Shown: positions 34,859 through 46,266 of the stretch, in pieces
How the letters are laid out: each line of letters begins with the position of its first letter
How positions within the stretch are numbered: position 1 is the first letter of the stretch
Assembly: GCA_030704615.1 (NCBI GenBank)
Contig: CM060733.1
Span: 46,748,001-46,812,000 of the forward strand
Length of the DNA: 64,000 bases
Direction: 5' to 3'
From: Takakia lepidozioides
Lineage: Eukaryota > Streptophyta > Takakiopsida > Takakiales > Takakiaceae
Program-made: the position numbers and the translations under genes
The notes under the pieces: model-generated
Database searches by the model: none
What the model was told of the DNA's origin: nothing
The model's input: the letters and a program-made list of their open reading frames with translations, nothing else

Positions 34859-36705
34859 GAGCGATGAGTGTGGAGGGATGAGCGAGCAGCAGTCTGAAGT
34901 GAGGGACTCTGCGATCTGCGCTTGTTGTGATAAGCACGTCCGTTGCGCCATCGCTCACCTTGCGAGCTGCTTTGCCTTTCCTGCGTACGCGATCGTGTGC
35001 TCAAGATTTGCTTGCGAAACGCGATCGCTAATCTTTGTCGCGCATTGCATCCATTTCGCGGGCGGAAGCTTCTCGCAATATCGCTGATCTGTTCTATCCA
35101 ATCCCAGTTGTGTGCGAAACAACCGATCGCTTCACACGACTCGGTTGATCAGCTCTGTGCAGCTGTGTGCGAATTAAGCTTCAACTGTCACGAGCTTCGA
35201 TTTGCGTGCTTAAGATTAGGCTTGTGAAACGCAATCGCTAGTCTTTGTCGCGCATTGCATCCATTTCGTGGGCGGAAGCTTCTCGCAATATCGCTGATCT
35301 CTTCTATTCAATCCCAGTTGTGTGCGAAACAAACGATCGCTTCACACGGACTCGGCTGATCAGCTCTGTGCAGCTGTGTGCGAATTAAGCTTCAACTGTC
35401 ACGAGCTCTGTGCAGCTATCTCCCAGCTCTGTGTGATTAAGCTTCAACTGTCACACTGATCTCTGTGCCAACTAGGCATCAAACCAGGTGAATTTTGCAG
35501 ATCGCTTCGCACCGCTGGTCCCTGCGCGAGTTAAGTATCAGCTCTCGTGCTATCACTGTGCAAATTAGGCATCAACTGTGAGGGCTTAGGCTTCTTCAAT
35601 CGCTCGCATCTTCCCAAGTCTTCGTGGTTATTCTTCCTAACATCCACTTTAGCTTGATCAACTTCAGCTTTCCCAACATTCTGGTTGTGGGTGGCCCATC
35701 GGTTTATCACTTGGCTTTATACACCAGTTCGTCTTCGTACTCATCAGTTTCTGTGGAGATTTCAACATGTATGTATTCATTCTATTCTTTCCTAATGCTT
35801 TTACCAGATGTATAGTATTTGCAAGCACTGGACTGATCATATTATCCGGCCGCTTCTTCCCTCCAACTAGATCAGGACTCTTGGCACTTACGGGTTGTTA
35901 TCTCCCCAGCTGATTGTTGTTCGTCTGCATTCTGATTTCTGCTTTTACTCATGGACTTGCTCTACATTTGGTATGCATTAGATTCATTGTATACATGCAG
36001 ATTTGTTTGTTTTGCTATTATCATGAACATTTCGCATATGTTCACTTGCTCTATAAAGGAACTGCCAGTGTCTATCTGGAGTGTCTTAAGAGTGTAGACC
36101 TTTTAGTGTACATGAAAGTCTTCACAGTCACAAATGTGTTGGACATTTTTCTATCCCTAAAACGTCCTTGATGTGTTCAGACGTCCTACTCTTCATTGTA
36201 GAAGCTCTCGAGCCAAGTATTACAACTAGCCTCATCTCTTCTTGTGCATGTATAGGGAACATTACGTTGCTGCAGCATTACTGGAGTTGCGAGCTGGTAA
36301 TGGGTCTGGCCCATCAACTAGTCAAAATGCAGGTCGTGAGAATGAATATAAGAGGTCAGTACCACTGTATTCATTTTTTTCTTAAAACCAAATGGGACAG
36401 AAGAACAGAGTCCTTTGAAATTCAATTGGGGCGATCGACTCTGTGGAAATCAGAGCCAAACAAGAGCAGGGGGCAGGGAAAACTAGAGAAGAAGCAATGA
36501 AACTAAAGGACCTGCGAAAACAGACTGAAGTGCTAGATAGAATAGAAACCGCGTGGCTGATAGGGCAGGAAACTGGTTAGAGCTCGCCAGAGCTTGCGGC
36601 GCAGCAGTTCCTCCAAGTTTAGGTGCGCCTTCTGTGCCCTGTCAGAATATGATATAGATCACAGTACGAACATTGCAGATAATAAACTGATCAGCAGACC
36701 AGAAC

Positions 36706-38346
36706 ATGGAGCATGCAGAACAACAAGTTAAGAAAATTAACTATGTATTCACCAGGAAATCATCGGAAATCTTTTGCAGGGCACGCTCAACTAGGCCCCG
36801 TACATCCGCGGAGCAGGAACTGGACCTCTCCGCAGACATTGTCAGGAATCTGCAGGCGTGTATGACCGGGTGGTCGCTTCAGGACATATGTAAGACCTTC
36901 CCAACCTGCAAAGCGTTCAAAGGGACGCAAGAGGATACAAAAATGTTTAAAACATGTGGTTTGGATGCATTCGGCCTTGTTCTCCCTGTGAAAGCCAAGC
37001 AACGGCGAGGGTGCAGTCTCAATCTTGTATCCAAGGAGTGGGGCACCATGCCGAACTTGGACAATATGGGCCTGGATGCTATGGCAGTGAGTCCAGTGGC
37101 TACCGCTGGAGGATTCATCTGTTACACTACCCAACAATTTCCCTCTCAATATTGGGTAGTAAACCCGATGACACAAAAAGTCAGAAAACTGCCAGTTGCA
37201 AAATGGACGCCGAGTCCTGAATCCAGGCCGTTTTGCGCACTGGCTCTAGCAAACGGGCCCACAATGCTGGGTGAGACCCATGCACTGTTCTTTGACGACG
37301 CAACCCGCTCATACAAGCTTGTGGTGGTAGGGCAGTATCAGCGCTCATGCCCTTGCTGCAATCAAGAAGGTTACCGAACACACGTTTACCATTCCCAGAC
37401 AGGAGACTGGGCAGTTATTAGTGGCCCTGAGGGCGCAGAAGGCCGATCCTGGATGAGCAGACACTTCAATTGCAACTGTAATATTCCATGGCAAAAGAGG
37501 AGGTACTTCATTGACGACATTAGCGCAGTATGTGAACAAACGTTATACGTCCTCGATAGCAGTGTTGAAAAGTTGCTGTCATTCAATATAGAAACTGGGC
37601 TATGGGAAACGGTGTTCCACTCTACAGACTTGAAGGAGGGTTATGTCTATCCAATGTTGGCCAATTACGGAGGCCAGCTTATCAAGGTGGAGATACAAAA
37701 ACACTCTGTAGACGTCTATCAACTAGATCTTCCCAATCTAGTCAGTCAAGATCTTCCCTGGCTGAGCATCGCACAATTCAAGGATGACAATCTCAGCAGG
37801 TTTTGGAAGGACTTTAAGCGCTTTGACAGGACTCATGGCAATCGGGATGCCACCCATGATGCAAAGTTCATGAGGACATTCACGTGTTTCTGCTACAAAG
37901 AGCAGATTGTCATAATGAGCAGGTCTGGACGGACCGCATGCATTTGCAATATGTTGGACTGGACACTCGAGTGGATAGAGCCTTGTCCGATTCGTGATCA
38001 TATTGGGGGAGACGAAGAAGATGGCGACAGTGACAGCAGTGACGGACGGAGCTCTACCAGCGATGAGGAAGACAGCTCTGATGGAGCTGGGAAAACAGTG
38101 ATGACCGAGGGAGACACTAGAGGGAGCTGCGAAAACAGTGACACTGAGGGAGACAGAGGGAGCTCCGAAAGCAGTGATGACAACATTGAGGGAGATGGTC
38201 CGGGCAACGACAATGAAATCATTTTAATATACAATCACGCAGCTGATTCAGACAGTGACGAAGAAGAGGTCGATGAAAGTGGTGAGTTCCCGGAAGTGAG
38301 AGTTTTCCCATTCACACCGACTTACACCATTATCGATCCAGCTTAA
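36706..38346 (+). CDS. F-box protein, kelch/propeller type, 546 aa
   Basis: An intact single-exon ORF. A weak F-box-like segment lies near residues 40-75 (LSADIVRNLQACMTGWSLQD, then CKTFPTCKAFKG). A plant F-box-associated region follows: GGFICYTTQQF, VVNPMTQKVRKLPVAKW, and a propeller-like middle with LYVLDSSVEKLLSFNIETGL and GLWETVF. The end (residues ~435-530) is acidic and Ser/Asp-rich (DGDSDSSDG, SSTSDEEDSSDG). Such proteins usually select substrates for SCF ubiquitin ligases through Skp1; here that role is inferred from the family. Cys-rich stretches (CPCCNQ, CNCN) are unusual and could bind metal. It is the only unbroken copy of four related ones in the window. Confidence 0.75.
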   Translation: MEHAEQQVKKINYVFTRKSSEIFCRARSTRPRTSAEQELDLSADIVRNLQACMTGWSLQDICKTFPTCKAFKGTQEDTKMFKTCGLDAFGLVLPVKAKQRRGCSLNLVSKEWGTMPNLDNMGLDAMAVSPVATAGGFICYTTQQFPSQYWVVNPMTQKVRKLPVAKWTPSPESRPFCALALANGPTMLGETHALFFDDATRSYKLVVVGQYQRSCPCCNQEGYRTHVYHSQTGDWAVISGPEGAEGRSWMSRHFNCNCNIPWQKRRYFIDDISAVCEQTLYVLDSSVEKLLSFNIETGLWETVFHSTDLKEGYVYPMLANYGGQLIKVEIQKHSVDVYQLDLPNLVSQDLPWLSIAQFKDDNLSRFWKDFKRFDRTHGNRDATHDAKFMRTFTCFCYKEQIVIMSRSGRTACICNMLDWTLEWIEPCPIRDHIGGDEEDGDSDSSDGRSSTSDEEDSSDGAGKTVMTEGDTRGSCENSDTEGDRGSSESSDDNIEGDGPGNDNEIILIYNHAADSDSDEEEVDESGEFPEVRVFPFTPTYTIIDPA

Positions 38347-38542
38347 CAGGCCGAATGTCTGCACTCATAGGCGACACTGCAACAACCTCTTAATTTCATC
38401 GACCTCAACCTTGGTCATGTGCACGGTCATCGATCCAACCAAACATGCCTCTGTCTCCCTCGGTCTTGCTTGGCATCCGGCACGTCGCAAATACAAGCAG
38501 GCCGACATGTTGCACAGATTGACAGAGAACACGGATATCTCT

Positions 38543-38665
38543 CGTAATCATTTGCGTGATTGTATAAAATGATTTCATTGTCATGAAATTGTTGGATGGT
38601 GTAACAGATCAAGCCTCCAGCTGTAGCCACCGAGTCACTGCCATAGCATCGAGGCCCACCATCAT
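38543..38665 (-). repeat. Inverted, internally deleted F-box fragment 3' of the gene
   Basis: Read on the minus strand this holds two F-box pieces joined: the segment of 37,071-37,139 (GLDAMAV to CY-TQQF) and the segment of 38,203-38,245 (NDNEIIL-YNHA). Between them about 1 kb of the gene is missing. It lies about 200 bp after the stop codon and is antisense to the gene. The same arrangement is seen in copies 1 and B. Confidence 0.8.
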
Positions 38666-38782
38666 CGATCCAACCAAACATCCCTTTGTCGCGTCAATGA
38701 CCAGCCCGGCATGTCGCAAATACAATCTCCGACATGTTGAACAGATTGCCAAAGAGCACGGATATCTCTCGTGAGGACTATC

Positions 38783-39431
38783 TCCCTCTCTGTCTCTCTT
38801 ATCGACCTCTCCCTCTCCTACAATCGCTCCGATCTACCTCTCTGTCTCTCTAATCGATCTCTCCCTCTCCTACTTACCTCTCCGTCTCTCTCCTACTTAC
38901 GATCTCTCCCTCTCTCCTACTTACCTCTCTGTCTCTCTACCGATCTCTCCCTCTCCTACTTACCTCTCCGTCTCTCTCCTACTTACGTTCTCTCCCCCTC
39001 TCCTACTTACCTCTCTGTCTCTCGCTATCGATCTCTCCCTCTCCTACTTACCTCTCTGTCTCTCGCTATCGATCTCTCCCTCTCTCCTACTTACCTCTCT
39101 GTCTCTCTACCGATCTCTCCCTCTCCTACTTACCTCTCCGTCTCTCTCCTACTTACGTTCTCTCCCCCTCTCCTACTTACCTCTCTGTCTCTCGCTATCG
39201 ATCTCTCCCTCTCTCCTACTTACCTCTCTGTCTCTCTACCGATCTCTCCCTCTCCTACTTACCTCTCCGTCTCTCTCCTACTTACGTTCTCTCCCCCTCT
39301 CCTACTTACCTCTCTGTCTCTCGCTATCGATCTCTCCCTCTCCTACTTACCTCTCTGTCTCTCGCTATCGATCTCTCCCTCTCCTACTTACCTCTCTGTC
39401 TCTCGCTATCGATCTCTCCCTCTCCTACTTG
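38783..39431 (-). repeat. Pyrimidine minisatellite, long allele
   Basis: About 16 units of the array seen at 3001-3397, on the opposite strand, for example TCTCCCTCTCCTACTTACCT with CTATCGATC. A longer period of about 130 bp is visible: CTACTTACGTTCTCTCCCC recurs near 38,980, 39,150 and 39,280. The 240-codon Ser/Leu/Pro ORF over it is repeat translation. Confidence 0.9.
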
Positions 39432-39800
39432 CCGCTCTGTGTCGCTGGAGGAGGGGCAGGGAGCAGAGGGAGGGGGCAGTGGGAGACGAGTAGAGACAAG
39501 CCCAAGAGTGTGCAGTGCAGCAAGTTGGAGGGTTTAAGTAGGGGGGGGTCTAGGGTTCCTGATGCTCCAAGCCTCCATGCTATGCTGCATGGCACATGGG
39601 TATGCATGTCTATACAGGCTGGTTTGTGATTAAGGGAGATGAGGTTCAGGGTTCAAATTACAGAGTGGGTGACGGTGTTACAAGGATTGATGGTGCCTTT
39701 TTCTGGGGCTGATAATGTTGGAAAGGCACGGTGGAAGAGCATCAAATCCCACTGTTCTCATATTTTAAGCTCTCGCATTTCTTTGTTTTGAGTTCCATTT

Positions 39801-41469
39801 TGGCTCTTAACTTCCAGAGTAATTGAATTAATACAGCACAGACCAAGGGAGGCAAAGAGTAAACAAGACCTGCCTGCATTTCAGGTGTTATAGTGGATTG
39901 GTTATGGAGGATGTAGTACTCATTAAACTTCGGTTGGTGGTTGTGGAAGAGAGACAGTTATACTCTGCGATCTTGGCCTCTTTCTGTGCATAGGAGGAGT
40001 TAAAAAAAAGTATGGGCTTTTGATCTGTCAGAAAGGGGGATAAGAGAGAGAGGTGAGAAGCTTGCCTGTTGCAACATAGAAAGCTGCAGACTGGAAGAAG
40101 GCAGACAATCCCTGTGGGCTGGTCCATCATAGGCCTTATCGATGCGTCCACAACAGCGGCTGATCTTCAATTCTGCTGGGAAGGGTAACGTTTTGCAGTT
40201 TACCTCGAAGCCACCAGCGGATTATGAGGACTCGATGCTGGATAAGCCTGACATATATCGGAATTCCATACATTTCCTGATGCTTATATTTATTTGTATG
40301 GGGAATGAGTCAATTGAGCAATAAGCTATATCTCTAGCTGATGGTCCCACTATTCCAACACTGAAACCGGAGCCTTCAGAAGAGCACCCAAATTCTGAGG
40401 TCTGTCTAGTTAGCTCTCACATGTATGTTGTGTCCAAAGTTTCCTGCTACTCCAACATTCCCAACTACTCTTAAGCACATTGGGCAGCTGCTCATGAAAT
40501 ATAACCTAGTATGCTTGTAAACTAGAGGACTCGGGTGACTTGCAACCCATATGAATGACAATAAGATCTGGCCTGATCTAAACCTCAACTTTGGTAACCT
40601 CCAAGATAATTTGTCCAACGAGTAGCACGGTAAGAGCACCAGTTGTGTCTCACCCCAGCATATGATCTTCAATAACAAGGAGCTCCGTTGCAACACCTCA
40701 TCACGTACAATGCTGGCTGTCAAAGGCAGATTGGAATCTCAGACTTGCCACCGCTGTCTGAAATCAAACATGGCCTATGAGATCCAGGCTCCAGCTCCTG
40801 AACGCTCCACTCTACAAAATGTAATACCTTCATTCACCGTTGCTTGCTTGTCAAAGGACTTCAGTCTCTGGAACACAAAAAGTTGAGGCACTTCCAAGCA
40901 TTTGAACCTATGTATGGTTCTGTAGGGAAGCTTGGTCACATGTTGTGCTCACTGGATTTCAATCCAACTGATGAACAATTGTACATAGGATTCTGGAAGC
41001 ACTGAAGTGCAAGTTCAAGCTGGACTTGTGTGTCACTTCCTACAGTTGCAAAACGTTGTCCCGTGATTTGTACTGGGGCCTGGATGTATGATCGTCTATG
41101 TATCTGTCCAGTAAACTGATTGTTTGGTAGACCTCTGCATATACAACCAACATAATCCAACACTTGAAAGGGCAATCCCACACATCACAAGTACCAAATA
41201 TATGGCGAATCCTGACCCCTCAAGATTCACCCAAATCTCTCTTGGAGATGACATAGGGAAGTGATTGAACCGCACAATTTTCAAATTTGATGAAGCAAAA
41301 TCCTGTCCCGTCCACGTTGAGCTGAAGAGCACATCAACTACCAACCTGCGAATGCAAGGTTTAATCACTGCCCGGTTCAGCAGCAGCTTAGATGGGGTCG
41401 GCATTTGATGTTACGAGAAGGATATTAACAGGTTTCAGACATCACCCTTGGCAGGGAACGTAACTGTCA
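39801..41469. other. Intergenic region, no recognisable gene
   Basis: Short ORFs only. The one at 40142-40324 (KPPADYEDSMLDKPDIYRN) reads like a genuine exon fragment but was not recognised. Probable 3' UTR of the minus-strand kinase-like gene lies just below 41,470. Confidence 0.4.
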
Positions 41470-43846
41470 CTACCATAAAATGCCCATGTGGACCAGCACC
41501 TCAAGTTCGGATTTGAGTTTCAAATACTTCACCTCACGTGCTGCTTTCAGAGCTGGCTGCCAAACTGGAAACTCTTCAAAACACTCGCTCCAAAATGTCT
41601 GAAGTTTGTTGAAGCTCTTGCGACCCAGCCCTCCTAACACTTTGTAATGCTTCTTGTATCTTAATGCAAAAATAGTGTGGATAAGTGCTTCAAGATCATC
41701 CGCCTTGTCAGCCATGACTTCGTTATCACCACCCTGCAACTGTTCTAATATCCTCTCCGATGCATACACCACTCCTCCACTGAATGAATCAGATGTGCTT
41801 GTTGGAACAGCATAACCCCAATCCAAGATGTAAAGCATCTCAGACTCCTTCCCTTCAAACTCCCCTTTGGCAATCATAATGTTGTCTGGTTGCACATCAC
41901 AGTTGATGATGCCGCGAGCATGCGCCTCATGAAGGACATCCACAAGCCCCGGCACCATAGATGACCACCTTTCCCTTGACTCATATCCTACCTTTTGTCC
42001 TACTGGATAGAGTTTCAGAGACACGCAATCATCAAACCATCCTAACATCTTAGGCACTCCCTTGACACCTCGCAACTTACTCAACATATAGTGATCATTG
42101 TTCAAGGGCTTTGTAGGGAAAGGAACTTTGGCAGCATACTCTCTATCATTCTCATCTTTGACACACAGAACGTTACTTGTAGCTCCAGACCCCAGAAAGT
42201 TGATTGTGTCATACTCGACTCCAGACATTGCTAACACTGGGAGCTCCATCCAAAGGTCGCTTGGACTGCTCTTCAGTAGGGCACAACGCCCCACGCACAT
42301 TGTTTAACTCAGCATGTAACTCATATGTGAACCTGTTTTTATCCTTTCTGATGACCTTGACCCATTGCACCTTCTTCAGATCTGTGACTCCTACCAGTAC
42401 AGAGGACCTGAAGCCTCCTAAGCTCTCCAGCATCTTCTCTCCATAATGTACAACTTTTCCGAGATTTGTATCACTGTTGTACCTTGCTGTGGAAGCACCT
42501 GAGTGAAGCTCAAGTATCACCCCAAGTTGTCAAGGGAACTGGACCACCTTGGTATGATCGAGGTTGTTTATAGATAAGAACGTCTGGCTTCAAAGAAAGG
42601 CCACAAGCAGATGAAGCAAATCCTGTAAACTCTATCTTCCAGGTAAATAAACAGCGTCCCTCAGCTTCGTCAAGAGCTGTTTGAACCCCTGCTCTGGAGT
42701 CAGAGACCTGACACGGATCCAAGCATCTTCCGGCCACATAGCCTCTGCGTCGTCACCTTCCAAAGGACTCCATAAATGGAACCTCACAGTGCTCTGCTTT
42801 ACCATATGACCTTTATCTGGATAGCTCATTGAGCCCATACTAGCAGATGAGGAATTTAACACTAAGAATTCGATTTCTTTCGTCAGTACTTCCATCTTTT
42901 CTTTCACAACTCTTGTTTCCTTCCTAAGTACTTCCAACTCTTGTGTGACAACTTGTTTCATAATTGCAGCAAGAGACTCTGACACATAGCCTGATACAAT
43001 GCGGCAATACGACACACATTAGATGAGACTTATGCAAGGACTCAGCAGCAGATCTGCATAACCGAATCCAAGCCACAAGATGGCTCAGACAAGTATTACA
43101 ACCCCTTAGAGACCCAGAAGAGTTTGCTGCAGAAAACAGTAAACTACACCATTATCTCAAAACTTCACAAATACTGGAAACAATTGACCTCTATCATTCA
43201 AATAAAGCATCAAGCTAGCAAGCATGAACCATAGAGAAAGTACGACCCATGGCAAAGAAGTATCAAACAAGCACTGCTGAAACAAGCAATGCTAAGTCAC
43301 GTGCATCAAAAGAACACATTGTCAACACCAAACCCTAGATTGTGAAATGCATTTGTTTAAAAACCAAAGATCAAACCTCAAATGTGACTTTGTGCACGTA
43401 TGAGAAGGACTACCGCTCAGCTCATTTGTGTGTGTCTTTTGTTCTCATCACAAGTCACAAAATCCACACGAAGGGAAAAGAGGGAAAGGAGAGATGAAGG
43501 AGACGAATCACAATCACAAACCTCCGTCCCACAATTTCGCTCTCTCTTGTAGGAGCCTCTCTTCCTTCTGTCGGAGCCAAGATTTCTCCTCTCGGAGTGA
43601 AGATTCCTTCTGTCGGAGCAATTTTTCCATTTCCCAGAGCTCCAAGAGATACAGAGCATGGAGGGGAGGTGCAATTTGCACATGGTTGAAACTTGGGTCT
43701 TGACTCTGTCCATCTCCCTTCCTCGTTTCAAGATCGGCACTGTCTACAATCTGCTTTTCCACTCTCCTGATATCAAATTCGACTGCCCTGATCTCCTCTC
43801 CCACTCTCCTGATATCCTCTTCCACTCCTCCAAGCCCTTCTTCCAT
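41470..43846 (-). pseudogene. Coiled-coil / nuclease-like / kinase-like protein gene, Crinkler-type architecture, frameshifted
   Basis: Exon 1 (43846-43522) starts MEEGLGGVEED and is a charged coiled coil (WEMEKLLRQKESSLREEKS). A GT-AG intron (43521-42991, 531 bp) keeps the phase (WDG-G-YVSES). Exon 2 continues the coiled coil (LEVLRKETRVVKEKMEVL), then SLTPEQGFKQLLTKLRDAVY. After a frame change near 42,640 comes a possible PD-(D/E)XK-like region: KPDVLIY, then, after another change near 42,520, VILELHS. A third change near 42,270 leads into a protein-kinase fold: glycine loop FLGSGATSNV, Lys in YAAKVPF, an HRD-like NCDVQPDN and a DFG-like LDWGYA. Nuclease-like plus kinase pairs are described for Crinkler-RHS-type (CR) effectors; I infer the link from architecture. 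Three one-base shifts suggest a pseudogene, or sequence errors. Confidence 0.6.
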
Positions 43847-43969
43847 TGTTGGGATGTCTCAAAATTCAAGGTGCATCACTATGCCAAAATTCCACCACTG
43901 AAAATCGACACACCAAACCAGCCCCGTTTGAAATCATGTGAGCCCACCAACAGAACGAGAGGTTCCTGA

Positions 43970-45365
43970 TTTGTGGAGTTTGGTGCAATAACCGCTTAAA
44001 TCTCCAAATTATTTAGAATTTTTGCCGCAAGACTTTGCTCAATTACCCTTGCACAAAACAGCTTTTGCCGCCTGCAACAATGCAATAATGTAGCATGCAC
44101 AAATACAGACACATACTTGACTCCAAGTGCACAGCAAGGATTTTTTGTTTGATCAGACTGTGTACAAAGAGAAACCCAACAGAAAGAGTGGAGCGCAGGA
44201 TGTTTGAGTGGATTTTTGAAAGAACTCTCGCACCATGGTGGCTGGCAGAAGATGCGAGCAGAAGAGTGGGTACGAAAGAGTCACAAGAGGTCCGACGAGA
44301 GGAAGAAGACGCTCGGATACCTTCAAGAGCTATTACGGTTCCAAAACCGGCATTTTCAGTTAGAATATAGTACCGTAGTAGGTATGTAGATCCGACGACG
44401 ACTATCTGTGTTCTGAAATATGTAGAGATCAGACGACCACCACCTTGGTGTGGGGGCCTTGGCCATTTTATTGGACCAAGTACGTGACTCTGTATTGAAG
44501 TCGTCACTTATATAGTTTCTACGAGGTCTAAGAGTGCCATGAGATTCCAAGAAGGGAGTGCAAGGTCTGGTCATGGCGGTTTTCAGAGTTTGCATGCAGT
44601 CCAAATTGTTTCACTACAACAATAAAGTTTTCTGGATCGACTGATCTTCTGGGAGTGCAAACTTTCCAACTGCACTTGTTTTTTATTTTATTTGGGGAGG
44701 AAGCCCTGCAATTCATATTAATAAAAGAAGTCCTGGAAAAAATAACCAGGACAAAAGGCCATGAGGCTTACACCTTTGGAAAGATCAGGTAATAACCAGA
44801 TCAGCCACCGAGGGCATGCTTTAAAATCGCCCTGGCCCCTGAGAGATGAGAAAGCTTTGCTCCAGCAAGAACTGAGGAGGGCTAAAAACATCGAGCCATA
44901 AGAGAGGAAGCTTTAAATCTGAAAGGTGCAGAGAGACTAAGCATCCTGACTAAGCATCCTCGTGGCCTAATGAGGATCCAGAAGGCACCTAAGAGAGAAG
45001 GCCAGGATAACCTGAACTACCTGGAATCAGAAACTGAGGTAAAAGGACAACATTCTAATACATCCAAAGCCGCAGAGAGGACTAATAAGTGACACATCCT
45101 ACGGTGTGGGAGATTTGGAATTTCAAGTACTGTTGGTCTTTGGAAATCCGGGAAAAATAGCAGAGTGGACTTTCTTGGAGCAATGATTGGCCCTTCATGT
45201 GGGGGATTTGGAATTTCAAGTACTTTTGGTCGCTGGAAATTTGTGAAAAATAGTAAAGTGGATATATCAATGCCTCTCATTTTACAATAATTGGGACGTT
45301 ATGGCTCGACGCATAGGAACTAGTGTGATAACTAGGGTTGGGGTGTTTGCTCAAGCAATTCTAGG
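43970..45365. other. Intergenic region with a direct repeat near 45.1-45.3 kb
   Basis: No gene was recognised. GGGAGATTTGGAATTTCAAG (about 45,108) and GGGGGATTTGGAATTTCAAG (about 45,201) open two copies of a ~65-bp segment spaced about 94 bp apart, both running through GTACT-TTGGTC-CTGGAAAT and AAAAATAG-A-AGTGGA. Confidence 0.5.
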
Positions 45366-46266
45366 TTGTCATTGTCAGCTGCGGTTTTGTCGCCAATTCC
45401 ACCGGCGATGGGTCTTTCGAAGTCCGGTATGTTTTTGTCAACCCCTCCAATAAGTAACCTCACGCGATCACCCACGGTCTCTGAAGCTAGCACCTTGGGC
45501 GACGATATCCTCACTCTGAAGTCGTATTGTTTTGTTGTGTCATGGAACGCAATGATCGCAGGATATGCAGGAGCGTGGGATGGAGGCTTTGCAGACCTTC
45601 CTACTCTTGAGCAAATGATGCAGGAAGGAGAAGAGGAGGAGGAGAGGAGACGAGGAGAAGATCCCAACATTCTTGTGAGCTCGTTGTTTTTGGGAGAGAG
45701 ACGAGACGAGGAGACACTCGCCGTTCTTGGGAGAGTCAGCTTGGTCTTAGCAGGCCGTGTTTCAATCTCTGCCTGCACATGTATGTCAAATGTGGGTGCA
45801 TCAAGGATGCAAAGGGAGTGTTCAACACTATGGCTGAACGAGATGTGGTGTCATGGAGTGCGATGTTTGCAGGGTATGCACAACAGGGGCGTGGGATGGA
45901 GGCTTTGGAGACCTATGAGCAAATTATGAGGGAAGGGATACTAAAGCCCGACCACATAACGTGTGTATATGTTTGCAATGCGTGTGCAAGCCTGGCAGCC
46001 CTGGAAAAGGGCAAAAGGTCCATGGTTGCATCGTCAAAGCTGCAAATGTACCAGATGTCATTTTGAACACTCCCCTAGTGGACAATATATATGCCAAATG
46101 TAGGTGTAGCAAGGATGCAAAGGGAGTGTTCAACAACATGGCTGAACAAGATATGGTGTCTTGGAGTACCATGATGACCACCTTCCCCGGTGAGTCTCTC
46201 TCTCTCTCTCTCTCTCTCTCCTCCTCTGATGCCCTCACACTGTCTAGTGGAAATACTGTTAGGCAT
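45366..46266 (+). pseudogene. PPR protein (PLS type) pseudogene
   Basis: PLS-class PPR proteins bind organelle RNA and often direct C-to-U editing. This copy starts MSLSAAVLSPIP and reaches a first motif (VVSWNAMIAGYAGAWDGG), then an acidic low-complexity stretch (EEEEERRRGE). The frame changes near 45,780, and PPR motifs continue in a second frame (MYVKCGCIKDAKGVFNTMAE, RDVVSWSAMFAGYAQQGRGM) and, after about 46,000, in a third (KVHGCIVKAANVPDVILNT). It ends in a CT microsatellite at 46,196-46,222. No E or DYW domain is present. Confidence 0.8.
46196..46222 (+). repeat. CT microsatellite
   Basis: A run of about 13 CT dinucleotides that ends the PPR homology. Confidence 0.9.

Larger units (their letters stand above)
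32881..39800 (+). mobile_element. F-box repeat unit, copy C (most complete)
   Basis: The longest copy: distal leader (32,881-33,786, shared with A only), promoter region with TATA box, tandem repeats, leader, intact F-box ORF, inverted F-box fragment, pyrimidine minisatellite, and the unit end near 39,800. Copies A and C are inverted relative to each other with about 20 kb between them. A run of about 20 G bases sits at 33,220-33,239 and a poly-A run near 33,526-33,543. No transposase, LTR or terminal repeat was found that would name a class. Confidence 0.7.

Noticed and set aside
44043-44507. 154-codon minus ORF in 44 kb spacer
   Set aside because: No recognisable motif, and it overlaps plus-strand ORFs of similar length.
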